From positions 1 to 64,000 of the forward strand of contig NZ_JACJSF010000039.1 of NCBI RefSeq assembly GCF_014698035.1: a stretch of 64,000 nucleotides of DNA. Direction: 5' to 3'. This DNA is from Desmonostoc muscorum FACHB-395 (lineage in GTDB: Bacteria; Cyanobacteriota; Cyanobacteriia; Cyanobacteriales; Nostocaceae). Below are positions 1 to 8,417 of this stretch, in pieces (position 1 is the first letter of the stretch; each line of letters begins with the position of its first letter). The position numbers and the translations under genes were made by a program. The notes under the pieces are model-generated. The model did no database searches, had not been told where the DNA came from, and saw nothing but the letters and a program-made list of their open reading frames with translations.

Positions 1-1
1 C

Positions 2-196
2 CCATCTACAGCCATTATTCTTAACCCTCCCAAAAAAGCACCTGGTGTTAAAGGCGTTGCTAATGGCTTTGCAACCATCTCAAACAAACGTGTCATTACA
101 GATGCTCCGGTTCGTTGCCGTGCTTCGGTAATTGATGAAGAAGTTGGTGTTTTAAAACGTATTAATTCCGGTATGCGTAAACTGGCGAAACCATGA
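2..196 (+). CDS. C-terminal end of an unrecognised protein, cut by the window edge
   Basis: This frame is open from the left edge and stops at a TGA at 194-196, giving 64 residues that end in RINSGMRKLAKP. The composition (many K, R, V, A, G and few rare residues) looks like real protein, but I do not recognise the family and no start codon is in view. It could also be the tail of a mobile-element gene, given the palindromic sequence nearby. Coding is inferred only from the open frame. Confidence 0.4.
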   Translation, partial: PSTAIILNPPKKAPGVKGVANGFATISNKRVITDAPVRCRASVIDEEVGVLKRINSGMRKLAKP

Positions 197-541
197 ATCA
201 GATTTTTGAACACCGATACAATAGAGTCCGATGACCAAAAACTCATGGCTATTACCAAAACCACAACTACATGAGTCGGAAGTATTCGTTGTCGTTGTCC
301 AACAGAAGAAGTACTGATAATTGCGTTCGTTATGGTTTGAGATGGAATTACTTTATCCATTGCCAGAAGTAATTGGCTTGGGGTAATGTATGGCTGTTGA
401 ACCTCAAAGTTAACAAGTGACATTAACAAGACGGTACTTACGTTTAATTTTGGCTGTAAAATAATATAAACTAAATTCGGGCTTGTTCTCGTAATCAATA
501 CGCGAACACTGCGATCACCATAAGCACTCTTGTTTTGCCAG
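197..541. other. Non-coding gap
   Basis: No convincing gene is visible between the left-edge fragment and the next start. The stretch ends with a CGCGAACA-type motif around 501-508 that resembles the arms of the inverted repeat at 929-961. Confidence 0.5.
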
Positions 542-916
542 ATGGTTGACTCTGACATTATTTCTAGAGCCGAACTCATACAACAAGCCATTGCGACGTT
601 ACAACTCTCCATTCAACAAATTCAGACTTCGGGGGAAGTTGCACCACCTGGTTGTTGCGTTTTGCGTTACCAAGCACGCGGGAAAAAGCAAGCTTACTGG
701 TACTATAAGTTACATGCAACCAAACCAATTTTTTCCACAACTCAACCTAACAAATTGAGCAAATACAAGCATTTGGGTAAGGCTGGAAGCTCTGCCCATA
801 TTAATGCTGTTCTTTCTGTGGCTAGAAGAACCCAAATCGATTACTTAACAGAGTGCATCGACTCTCTTCGTCAAAATTGGGTGGACTTGTACGATAGCCT
901 CAAAGAGAAAAAGTAA
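542..916 (+). CDS. Conserved-looking cyanobacterial hypothetical protein
   Basis: The protein has 124 residues starting at ATG 542; a TTG at 530 is in frame but less likely. It is soluble, with a helical N-terminus, a central YWYYKLHA segment with an aromatic cluster, then a KYKHLGKAGSSAHI segment and a helical C-terminal half. I do not know its function. The gene is immediately followed by a perfect 12-bp inverted repeat, and a related motif lies upstream, so it may belong to a small mobile or repeat-associated unit. There are no membrane segments or catalytic motifs that I can name. Confidence 0.6.
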   Translation: MVDSDIISRAELIQQAIATLQLSIQQIQTSGEVAPPGCCVLRYQARGKKQAYWYYKLHATKPIFSTTQPNKLSKYKHLGKAGSSAHINAVLSVARRTQIDYLTECIDSLRQNWVDLYDSLKEKK

Positions 917-928
917 GTCTAATTATTT

Positions 929-961
929 ATTTTGTTCGCGGACAGTTTACGCGAACAAAAT
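929..961. repeat. Perfect 12-bp inverted repeat
   Basis: ATTTTGTTCGCG at 929-940 is exactly mirrored by CGCGAACAAAAT at 950-961 around a 9-base loop. It starts 12 bases after the stop of the 542-916 gene. It could be a terminator hairpin, but it has no clear T-run, and a recombinase or protein binding site is also possible. Confidence 0.6.
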
Positions 962-1026
962 CTTCCTTGTTTTACCCTCTATTTCTCCTTAACCGAGCAG
1001 TATTGGGGCAGATATAGCAAATCAAA

Positions 1027-1224
1027 ATGGATTTTTTATCTATTTGTGAACAACGGCTAAAAACAGAGTACCCAGAAATAAAACCTAATAATTATGGCTT
1101 TAAGAATATTCTGGAAATAATTAAAATATCTAATTTGTTTAAAGTCAAAAAATTAAAATGGAAGAAATACAATAAATATAAAATTTATTTTCGGTTTTAT
1201 CAAGAAACAAATGAAATTAGCTGA
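1027..1224 (+). CDS. Short AT-rich ORF, doubtful
   Basis: This is a 65-residue lysine- and isoleucine-rich ORF starting at ATG 1027 with no clear ribosome binding site. The composition is poor (runs of K, I, N, Y, F) and no family is recognised. It may be a small real gene lying 20 bases before the amidohydrolase, or chance coding in AT-rich sequence. Confidence 0.25.
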   Translation: MDFLSICEQRLKTEYPEIKPNNYGFKNILEIIKISNLFKVKKLKWKKYNKYKIYFRFYQETNEIS

Positions 1225-1244
1225 AATTATCAAAATAGAGAATC

Positions 1245-2951
1245 ATGTTAGATTTGCTGATTCAAAACGGGTTAATTTTCGATGGCTTAGGTTCTCCACC
1301 TGTTCGGGGAGATATTGGCATTCAAAATGGACGGATTGTCACCCTTGCACCCTGCTTAACTACCCCAGCGCGTGAAGTGGTTGATGCTTCTGGGTTATGG
1401 GTGACACCTGGATTTATAGATATCCATACTCATTACGATTTAGAGTTAGAAATTGCACCAGGATTGAGTGAATCAGTTCGTCATGGTGTTACCAGCGTGG
1501 TTATTGGTAACTGTAGCTTGTCTGTTGCGATCGCAGAACCCCAAATCCTGGCTGATATTTTTCAGAGGGTAGAGACACTTTCCCATCGGCTGATTGCAAA
1601 ATGGCTAGAAAAGTCGGTTTCCTGGCAGACACCAGCAGAATATTTACAGCATTTGCAACAGTTACCCCTTGGCCCCAATGTTGCCCCAATGTTTGGACAC
1701 AGTGCTTTACGCGCTTATGTGATGGGATTAGAACGCAGTTTAACCGTTCAGCCGACAAAATTTGAACTAAAACTTATGCAGCGCATAGCCAGAGATGCAA
1801 TAGATGCTGGCTTTATTGGCATTTCTATTGATATGTTTCCCTGGCATCGGATGAGTGGAGAATGGCAAGGCTGTACAATTCCGTCTCAACACGCCAAATT
1901 TAAAGAATATGCAATGTTGGCGGATTTATGTCGGCGGTGCGATCGCGTTTTTCAAGTCACACCCAATTTACAACGACTCGCTTCCTTTGTGGATATTCTG
2001 CGTATGGGTTCAGGAATTGCACAAAAACCACTGCGGCTAACAGTCCTCTCAGCCTTAGATGCCGTACACGATCGCAAACTATGGCGAATATTTTCCCCTC
2101 TACTTTTTATTTGGAATCGGCTTCTAAATGGGAATGTGCGCTTTCAAACCCTAACCGAACCCTTCACCATTTACTCTGATGGATCTGTGACTCCCTTATT
2201 TGAAGAATTTTCCACAGGCGCACAACTCAATGGCTGTCAGTCACGAGAAGAAAGGCAACAACTATGGGCATCAGAAATTTTTCGTCGTCAGTTTCGCCAA
2301 GAATGGCTCAGTAAACGGCGTAAATCATTCCATCGTCAGTTAGATTTAATGGAAGTTATTCACTGTCCCGAAGCAAGTTGGCAAGGGTTAAGTTTTGCCC
2401 AAATTGCGCGTCAAAAGCAACAAGAACCAGTGGATTTATTTATCAACGCATTACAAAAATACGATACAGATTTACGCTGGGTGGCGACAGGAGCGAACGA
2501 TCGCCTAAAACCCCGTTTAGCGATGATGCAGCATCCCCATATTTTGCCTGGTTTTACCGATGCTGGCGCTCACGTCCGTAATCTGGGCTACTATGATGGA
2601 GCTTTGTCTTTGCTCAAACAAGCAGTTGCAACGAAATTTCTTTCACCTGAAGCTGCGATTTGCCGCGTTACCGGAGAACCTGCTGGTTGGTTCCGTCTTG
2701 ATACGGGAGTTCTCAAAGTTGGGGCGAAAGCAGATATAGTTTTACTCGATCCTAATGGTTTAAATCAGCCAATTAGCCCGCAGGTGCAGATATCAGATCC
2801 GGTTTTAGATGGTGAACCTCGGATGGTTAAGCGTGGCTCGGATGATATTGTGCAAGGGGTTTATATTAATGGGGTTCGGGTTGTTTGTCGGGGGAAGGTG
2901 AGCGATCGCTTGGGGCGTGAAAAGTTTGGAACGGTTTTGTTTCCTTGTTGA
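1245..2951 (+). CDS. Amidohydrolase of the N-acyl-D-amino-acid deacylase type
   Basis: The 568-residue protein matches the D-aminoacylase branch of the metal-dependent amidohydrolases, which hydrolyse the amide bond of N-acyl amino acids. The metal-binding HTHYD motif is at residues 61-65, followed by the family GNCSLS segment near residue 88, and a late aspartate in FTDAGAHVRNL near residue 430. The N-terminal IQNGLIFDGLG and C-terminal KADIVLLDPNG are the two halves of the beta-sandwich domain. Length is normal for the family. It has no signal peptide. Its substrate is unknown; because a GH3 amide synthetase lies in the same region it could cleave an N-acyl amino acid intermediate, but that link is inference. 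Confidence 0.85.
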   Translation: MLDLLIQNGLIFDGLGSPPVRGDIGIQNGRIVTLAPCLTTPAREVVDASGLWVTPGFIDIHTHYDLELEIAPGLSESVRHGVTSVVIGNCSLSVAIAEPQILADIFQRVETLSHRLIAKWLEKSVSWQTPAEYLQHLQQLPLGPNVAPMFGHSALRAYVMGLERSLTVQPTKFELKLMQRIARDAIDAGFIGISIDMFPWHRMSGEWQGCTIPSQHAKFKEYAMLADLCRRCDRVFQVTPNLQRLASFVDILRMGSGIAQKPLRLTVLSALDAVHDRKLWRIFSPLLFIWNRLLNGNVRFQTLTEPFTIYSDGSVTPLFEEFSTGAQLNGCQSREERQQLWASEIFRRQFRQEWLSKRRKSFHRQLDLMEVIHCPEASWQGLSFAQIARQKQQEPVDLFINALQKYDTDLRWVATGANDRLKPRLAMMQHPHILPGFTDAGAHVRNLGYYDGALSLLKQAVATKFLSPEAAICRVTGEPAGWFRLDTGVLKVGAKADIVLLDPNGLNQPISPQVQISDPVLDGEPRMVKRGSDDIVQGVYINGVRVVCRGKVSDRLGREKFGTVLFPC

Positions 2952-3161
2952 AGTATGTCACGCACAGACGCAGAGGTGCAAAGAGAGGTTTAAGAGTTTA
3001 GTATTATACTAAAAATCTTATCTATATTATGAATCTCTCCCTTAACGGGATATACGGAAAGTTTTCGTATAATAAATAGTTAGATTACTTAAGTTGCTGG
3101 TATGGCGGTAGCTGCAAGATTATCTATAAGATGTTGAAAGTTGAAAAGTTGATTGATACGT

Positions 3162-4454
3162 ATGCAAGTATTAAGTGTAATCAGCCGTGGTGGGTTTGGT
3201 CGAGTTGATAAGGTTAAGTTAGACAAGGGAGAAATTGTTGCCACAAAAGTATTTGATCCTCTTCAGGATATCCTAGCTGCGGCAGAAACACCAAAGTTAA
3301 AAAAACGGTTTCAGAGAGAAGTTAAAGTTCAATCATCACTAAGTAGTGACTATTTTATAGAAGTTTTGGATTCCGACCTCGAAGCCGAAACTCCTTGGTT
3401 TACTATGCCTCTTGCTGATCGAAACTTTTGGCAAGAAATACAAGATGCCCGTAGTAGCAAAGGTACTATTCCTCTTGCGGCTTTGTCTGATATTCTCAAT
3501 GCTCTGGAAGAACTTCATTCCCTCGGTTATGTTCACCGTGACCTCAAACCACAGAATATTCTTTTTCATCAGGGACGTTGGAAACTATCAGATTTTGGTT
3601 TAGTGCTTCCTTTTACAGGCACTACGACTAAATTAACATCCCTTGATTCGTCTTGGGGAACAGCAGCATATTGTGCGCCAGAACAAGCTGAAGACTTTCG
3701 TAATGCAACACTTAGTGTAGATATCTATGCTTTTGGTTGCATACTGCATGATTTATGCGTAGGTTCTTCTCGTGTACCATATCAGCGATATACAAGTCAA
3801 ACCCCTGTAGGTATGATTATTGAAAAATGCACTGAGTTAAACCCGAAGAAGCGATTTAAGAATATCACAGCACTGCGTGGAACACTCCTCAAAATTTTAT
3901 CAGAGCCTCAAAGTCTTACTCCTAGTCCTAGTGCGACAGAATGGGTGGAGAGATTACAAAATATTTCTAATTGGAACAACCAACAATTAGAAAATTTTGC
4001 AAGGTTTATGAAAACAACACAAGACGAATCTGATTTGTGGGTTGTATGTCAGGCAATTGATGAAGATGTGTTAAAAACAGTACATTTAATAGAAGAAGAA
4101 CTTTGGCAAGTAGTAGCTCTCGCATATTGCGATTGGGCGCATAGCTCTTTTAGCTTTGATTACTGTGACGTAATTATCAGAAGATTAGAGTTGATTTTTG
4201 AATTGGGTAATTTTGATTGCAAATCTTCTGCTGTTATAGCAAGTGCTATTTTGGGGTCATCACATTATCGTTGGTTTGTCATGAAGCAAGTTATGCGTAT
4301 GTTAAGTTCAAGCTTGGATGATTTAATAGCACAACGTATTGCAATAGAAATACGCGTTGAGGAAGTACAGAAGCAATTTATTTCCTGTGCAGAAGCGATT
4401 GATAAAAGTATTAATGATTACCATCCTCAAATTGCTGAGGTTTTGATTGAGTAG
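3162..4454 (+). CDS. Hanks-type serine/threonine protein kinase
   Basis: The protein has 430 residues from ATG 3162 (a TTG nine bases upstream is also in frame). The kinase domain spans about residues 4-250: glycine loop GGFGRV (10-15), ATP-anchoring lysine K29, catalytic HRDLKPQN (125-132), DFG (144-146) and the GTAAYCAPE activation segment. The roughly 170-residue C-terminal part is helical and not recognised; there is no transmembrane segment, so this is a soluble cytoplasmic kinase unlike many PknB-type receptors. It stands alone 201 bases after the amidohydrolase and could regulate the downstream cluster, although nothing in the sequence proves that. Confidence 0.9.
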   Translation: MQVLSVISRGGFGRVDKVKLDKGEIVATKVFDPLQDILAAAETPKLKKRFQREVKVQSSLSSDYFIEVLDSDLEAETPWFTMPLADRNFWQEIQDARSSKGTIPLAALSDILNALEELHSLGYVHRDLKPQNILFHQGRWKLSDFGLVLPFTGTTTKLTSLDSSWGTAAYCAPEQAEDFRNATLSVDIYAFGCILHDLCVGSSRVPYQRYTSQTPVGMIIEKCTELNPKKRFKNITALRGTLLKILSEPQSLTPSPSATEWVERLQNISNWNNQQLENFARFMKTTQDESDLWVVCQAIDEDVLKTVHLIEEELWQVVALAYCDWAHSSFSFDYCDVIIRRLELIFELGNFDCKSSAVIASAILGSSHYRWFVMKQVMRMLSSSLDDLIAQRIAIEIRVEEVQKQFISCAEAIDKSINDYHPQIAEVLIE

Positions 4455-4618
4455 GAAAATATAGTGAGATCGACAACTTTGTAAGTTGAGTTAATGAACG
4501 CAATCCAACAGCAATCCTGTTGTTCTTGTTGATATTAATTTTTTGGGTTTAATTTTATTTAACCCAACTTTGATCTAATAACTTATAACATTTTAAAAGG
4601 GAAAATTCCTCTATCCTT

Positions 4619-4783
4619 ATGAATGTAAAACTTCAGACCGACAAAGACAAGCTACAGGCAAGCAGTAGTATAAACATAAATAAAGAACCAGAAAATGAAA
4701 AAGTTCTATGTCCTCATTGTCAGCGCACTGCTACGAACGGTATTAAATGTAAAGGTATTTGTGTGGCTGATAATGACTATTGA
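4619..4783 (+). CDS. 54-residue four-cysteine (zinc-ribbon-like) small protein
   Basis: This short ORF runs from ATG 4619 to a TGA whose last base is the first base of the next gene's ATG (TGATG at 4781-4785), the classic sign of translational coupling. The N-terminal 28 residues are polar. The C-terminal half carries CPHC (C31, C34) and CKGIC (C44, C48), which could bind zinc or another metal, and ends in CVADNDY. A purine-rich stretch lies about 15-20 bases upstream. It resembles small cyanobacterial Cys-motif proteins, but I cannot name a family. Coding is supported by the coupling and the ordered cysteines. Confidence 0.65.
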   Translation: MNVKLQTDKDKLQASSSININKEPENEKVLCPHCQRTATNGIKCKGICVADNDY

Positions 4784-5241
4784 TGTATAAAATATATCGC
4801 TTTTTTACCAACTCTCTTATCAGTAATATCAATTCTAATCCTCAACAAAGTTTGAGAAATCGAATTAATAATCAAATTATAGATCATCCTTTTACAGACT
4901 ATTGGGATATTTTTATTCTTAAACATCAACATCCAATTAATATTACTCTACACATTTTGGGAATATTCTTTTTTTACAGTTTACTTTTTTATACTTGGAA
5001 GTTGCAAAACTTTTGGTTACTCTTAGGCTTACCGTTAACTCAATTATTGGGATTAACTGGACATTTTTTCTTTGAGCGTAGCCATATTGATTTACAAGAT
5101 GCTGTATTTTCTTGGCGGGCTTCTTATTGTTTAGGTAAAATGTTATTTAGAATTTTGACGGGTAAATATCGAGATGATATTCGCCAAAGACAAGAAATAT
5201 TAAATAATTATCTATCAAACAATTATGCAAATATTCAATAA
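4783..5241 (+). CDS. Mpo1-like / DUF962 membrane protein
   Basis: The protein has 152 residues from ATG 4783. It shows the Mpo1/YGL010w (DUF962) pattern: a KHQHPINITLHILG segment followed by hydrophobic helices and a GHFFFERS segment. Yeast Mpo1 is an iron-dependent dioxygenase that shortens 2-hydroxy fatty acids, using the conserved histidines. Two to three membrane helices are visible. It overlaps the preceding small ORF by one base and the following Rieske gene by 17 bases, so the three are very likely co-translated. This points to a lipid or fatty-acyl substrate for the cluster, which is inference. Confidence 0.75.
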   Translation: MYKIYRFFTNSLISNINSNPQQSLRNRINNQIIDHPFTDYWDIFILKHQHPINITLHILGIFFFYSLLFYTWKLQNFWLLLGLPLTQLLGLTGHFFFERSHIDLQDAVFSWRASYCLGKMLFRILTGKYRDDIRQRQEILNNYLSNNYANIQ

Positions 5242-6229
5242 TTGGAATGTGATTGCTAGGGGTTGGTATATTGCCTGTCCTAGTCATGAAATCCCTAAAA
5301 AAACAGCAAAATCTGTAGAAGTATGCGGTCATAAAATTGCCATTTTTAGAGGTGAAGATGGGCAAGTACGGGCTTTGGATGCTTACTGCCCTCATTTGGG
5401 AACAGATTTAGGAATTGGGAAGGTTGACGGTAATTGGATTCGTTGTGCATTTCATCATTGGGCATTTGATGAAACAGGGCTTTGTCAAAATATTCCCTGT
5501 CAATCAGAAATTCCTATTCAAGCTAAATTGCAAGCTTATGCAACAGAAGAAAAGTATGGATTTATCTGGATTTATCCAGATGCTAAAGCACCAGAAGGAG
5601 TGGCTGATTTTGATGAATTGAAGGGAAAAGAAATTGTTGCACAAGCTGATAATGCATTTGAAAGAAGTTGCCATCATCATATTTGTATGATGAATGGGAT
5701 TGATGCTCAACATCTAAAAACAATTCATCATTTAGACATCAAAATGGATCTTTTGCTACATCGCAGTGAATTAGGGACGCAAATTGACTTTACAATGCGG
5801 GGGCAATTCCCTCAAACTACTTGGAGAGAAAAGTTAGGTCAAAGATTTCTTGGTTCTACATATCAATATTCAATGCGTTATGCTGATGGTTGCATTGGGT
5901 TGTTAACAATGATGAAAGATGTTAGGCTTTTTCCGCCACTGTTTATGATATACGCTTATACTCCCATTGCGCCTGGAAGAACGAGAATTCAACCGATTTA
6001 TGTAACTGAAAAACGTCAAGGTATTGTGGGATATTTGCTGAGTCAGTTTTTGCTATTCTGTACTCGCTTGGCTTACTATATGCTCAGGGATGAAGATGGT
6101 AAGATTTACGACAATATTCGCTTTAATCCGAAGTTGCTCCTTAGTATTGATCAGCCATTAGCTGAATATATGGAGTATGTAAATCAGCTAAAACCGTCTC
6201 GATGGTCAAAAAATAGGGGTGTAGAATAG
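5225..6229 (+). CDS. Rieske non-heme iron oxygenase (A)
   Basis: The 334-residue oxygenase has an N-terminal Rieske [2Fe-2S] domain with ligands C55, H57, C74 and H77 (CPHLG ... CAFHHW) and a C-terminal catalytic domain with the mononuclear iron triad motif DAQHLKTIH (D160, H163, H168). Such enzymes insert oxygen with electrons passed from a ferredoxin; a ferredoxin gene lies at 10,587. The start ATG 5225 lies inside the end of the Mpo1-like gene. It is a clear paralogue of Rieske B at 7,236. The substrate is unknown. The 260-base gap after it shows a HIP1 site and no gene. Confidence 0.92.
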   Translation: MQIFNNWNVIARGWYIACPSHEIPKKTAKSVEVCGHKIAIFRGEDGQVRALDAYCPHLGTDLGIGKVDGNWIRCAFHHWAFDETGLCQNIPCQSEIPIQAKLQAYATEEKYGFIWIYPDAKAPEGVADFDELKGKEIVAQADNAFERSCHHHICMMNGIDAQHLKTIHHLDIKMDLLLHRSELGTQIDFTMRGQFPQTTWREKLGQRFLGSTYQYSMRYADGCIGLLTMMKDVRLFPPLFMIYAYTPIAPGRTRIQPIYVTEKRQGIVGYLLSQFLLFCTRLAYYMLRDEDGKIYDNIRFNPKLLLSIDQPLAEYMEYVNQLKPSRWSKNRGVE

Positions 6230-6489
6230 TACATTGGGTTAGCGATCGCGTAACCTAACAAAAGGTTTGGTAATGTTGCATTTTGTTTCTCAATCTAAAT
6301 ACATCTTAATTATTTTGTAGAGTAGGCGATTTCCATCAACCCTTATTGAGAAGGTGCAAGATCTGAATACGTAATTGTAGCGTAAATAACCATTCTGGAA
6401 TCTGTCACATTACACCGTAAATTTACCATAATGGTCGATAAAGTTTTAATTAAATATAATACAAATCGAGTTTAGGTAATTTCCGCGCA

Positions 6490-7230
6490 ATGAAGAGTTT
6501 GCTGATTCCTGTTGAAAATTTGCAACAAAGCGATCGCATCACCATGTATGCGTTGCTGCAAAATCACTTTCAAGGTATAACCTGGGATGGTTTTGAAATT
6601 GATCTAGAGCGCAAAAACTGGGTTTTGTTGTTGAGAGATGAAACATCCAACGCACTCAAAGGATTTTCAACTTTGATGTTATGTCAAAAGACTTTTTTGG
6701 GAGAAAAAATTAGTGTGGTGTATTCTGGCGACACTATTGTTGATCCTAGTGCTTGGTCGAGTACAACACTACCACGTAGTTGGATTGCCGCCATCAATTT
6801 TCTGCGACAACACTATGCAGAAAATAAACTTTACTGGCTGCTAATTTGCTCTGGTTTTCGCACTTATCGTTTTCTCCCAACTTTTTGGCAAGATTTCTAC
6901 CCGCGTTATGATGTTACAACACCTGCCGATGTTAAGCATCTAATGGGTAATTTGGCACAGGAATATTATGGTAGCTTATATCAAGAAGCAACTGGTATTG
7001 TACGGTTTCCGCATCCCCAAATTTTACGGGAAGGGTTGATTGAAATTCCATCTGGACGACAAACTAATCCCCATATCCAGTTTTTCGAGGAAAAAAATCC
7101 TGACTATCGGTTAGGTGATGAATTGGTTTGTTTAACTGAAATTAATTATGACAATCTCACTCGTTCTGGGCACCGAATGTGGAAGTCAGAATCATCATTA
7201 AAATTTGTGCAAGATTGTGTTCTTGTTTAA
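6490..7230 (+). CDS. GNAT-like hypothetical protein
   Basis: This 246-residue soluble protein has no signal peptide. The middle region (strands around GFSTLMLCQ and ISVVYSGDTIVDP, then LYWLLICSGFRTYRFLPTFW) is like that of acyltransferase-fold (GNAT-type) proteins, but the acetyl-CoA loop is not obvious, so an enzymatic call is tentative. It ends five bases before Rieske B, so the two are probably one transcript. It sits between two Rieske paralogues. What it acylates, if anything, cannot be read from the sequence. Confidence 0.6.
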   Translation: MKSLLIPVENLQQSDRITMYALLQNHFQGITWDGFEIDLERKNWVLLLRDETSNALKGFSTLMLCQKTFLGEKISVVYSGDTIVDPSAWSSTTLPRSWIAAINFLRQHYAENKLYWLLICSGFRTYRFLPTFWQDFYPRYDVTTPADVKHLMGNLAQEYYGSLYQEATGIVRFPHPQILREGLIEIPSGRQTNPHIQFFEEKNPDYRLGDELVCLTEINYDNLTRSGHRMWKSESSLKFVQDCVLV

Positions 7231-7235
7231 CTTGT

Positions 7236-8288
7236 ATGCCATCTACCAACCCACACTTAAACTTTAATAATCCAATACAATTTATAAAGGGATGGTACTG
7301 GACATTACCATCAAAAAAATTAAAGCTTGGCCAGGTAAAAGCTATAACTTTGCTAGGTAGAAATCTGGCAATTTATCGGGGAGTTAGTGGTCAGGTAGTA
7401 GCTATAGATGCTTATTGTCCTCACATGGGCGCTCATTTAGCAGAAGGTAAGGTAGAAGGTGATGGAATTCGTTGCTTTTTTCATAATTGGAAGTATGACA
7501 GTCGCGGAATTTGTGTAGATGTTCCTTCTTTGGGAAAACCGCTACCTGTGTGTATTAAAACTTGGCACACGGCAGAAAAATATGGCATGGTTTGGGTTTG
7601 GGTGGGAGAAGAAAAGCCAAGTTTGCTGCCCTTTGTACCAGAATTAGAACAGGCAGATTGTGATTATATATTGGGGAGTAGATTTGTCAAAAACTGTCAT
7701 CCAAATGTCTTACTAATTAATGCGATTGATGCTCACCACTTCAATACAGTACACAATTTGCCTTTAGAGATTGTATTTGATTCTCGCAACCTCAACCCCA
7801 ACGCTATTACCTTCAGCAACACTACACGAGGAGGGGATGATTCTTGGTTAATTCGCCTGATTCGTCCTCTATATCGCAACGAAGTTACTTATAGTATGTG
7901 TTACTGGTATGGCAGTACTGGCAGTGTGACGCTAGGGCCAGATTTTCTGCACTTCTACATTATATTTACACTGCGAATGATAGAAGGTGGTAAAACTGAA
8001 GGGCAAACAATTCTTGTAACTCCCAAGCGTCCGGGATTTTGGGGATGGGTTTTAAATCGTGGTTTGTTATGGTTAACCCAGCAAGTTGGTAATTACTTTG
8101 CAAAAGGGGATACACAGGTATTTCAGACAATTCAGTTTGATTTAAAGACTCCTACTAAAGCAGATCAATCTATTCTGGAATTTATTCAGCACGTAAATCA
8201 GCAGAAAGCTTTAGCCTGGGGAACTTGGGACACTATTAATTATCCAGATATTGAAACCCTATCAATACCTAATACTAATTCGCTATGA
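7236..8288 (+). CDS. Rieske non-heme iron oxygenase (B)
   Basis: The protein has 350 residues from ATG 7236; an upstream in-frame start at 7179 would overlap the previous gene and adds residues without family character. Rieske ligands are C61, H63, C80 and H83 (CPHMG ... CFFHNW); the catalytic iron motif is DAHHFNTVH. The order of motifs and the GWYWTLPS / LAIYRG framework closely follow Rieske A, so a duplication with a GNAT-like gene between the copies is likely. Reaction and substrate are unknown. No alpha/beta hydroxylase partner is visible, so it may act as a homo-oligomer fed by the cluster ferredoxin. Confidence 0.92.
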   Translation: MPSTNPHLNFNNPIQFIKGWYWTLPSKKLKLGQVKAITLLGRNLAIYRGVSGQVVAIDAYCPHMGAHLAEGKVEGDGIRCFFHNWKYDSRGICVDVPSLGKPLPVCIKTWHTAEKYGMVWVWVGEEKPSLLPFVPELEQADCDYILGSRFVKNCHPNVLLINAIDAHHFNTVHNLPLEIVFDSRNLNPNAITFSNTTRGGDDSWLIRLIRPLYRNEVTYSMCYWYGSTGSVTLGPDFLHFYIIFTLRMIEGGKTEGQTILVTPKRPGFWGWVLNRGLLWLTQQVGNYFAKGDTQVFQTIQFDLKTPTKADQSILEFIQHVNQQKALAWGTWDTINYPDIETLSIPNTNSL

Positions 8289-8307
8289 AGATACAGTTAA
8301 TTATTAA

Positions 8308-8350
8308 ACGAACCGCCAAGTGCGCCAAGTACGCCAAGAGAGATAAAGAG
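8308..8350. repeat. ACGAACCGC-type intergenic repeat
   Basis: The stretch contains ACGAACCGCCAAG and two further spaced CGCCAAG units. It belongs to the same family as the inverted copies flanking the gene at 20,913-21,302. Confidence 0.6.
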
Positions 8351-8417
8351 TAATTATTAAGTGCAAACTTACGGATAATTAGTATGACCCTGAATTCACT
8401 TTAATTGAACAGGAAAA

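Noticed and set aside
7179-7235. Upstream start for Rieske B
   Set aside because: It would overlap the preceding gene by 52 bases and add a Cys-rich stretch not found in the family; ATG 7236 is five bases after the stop.
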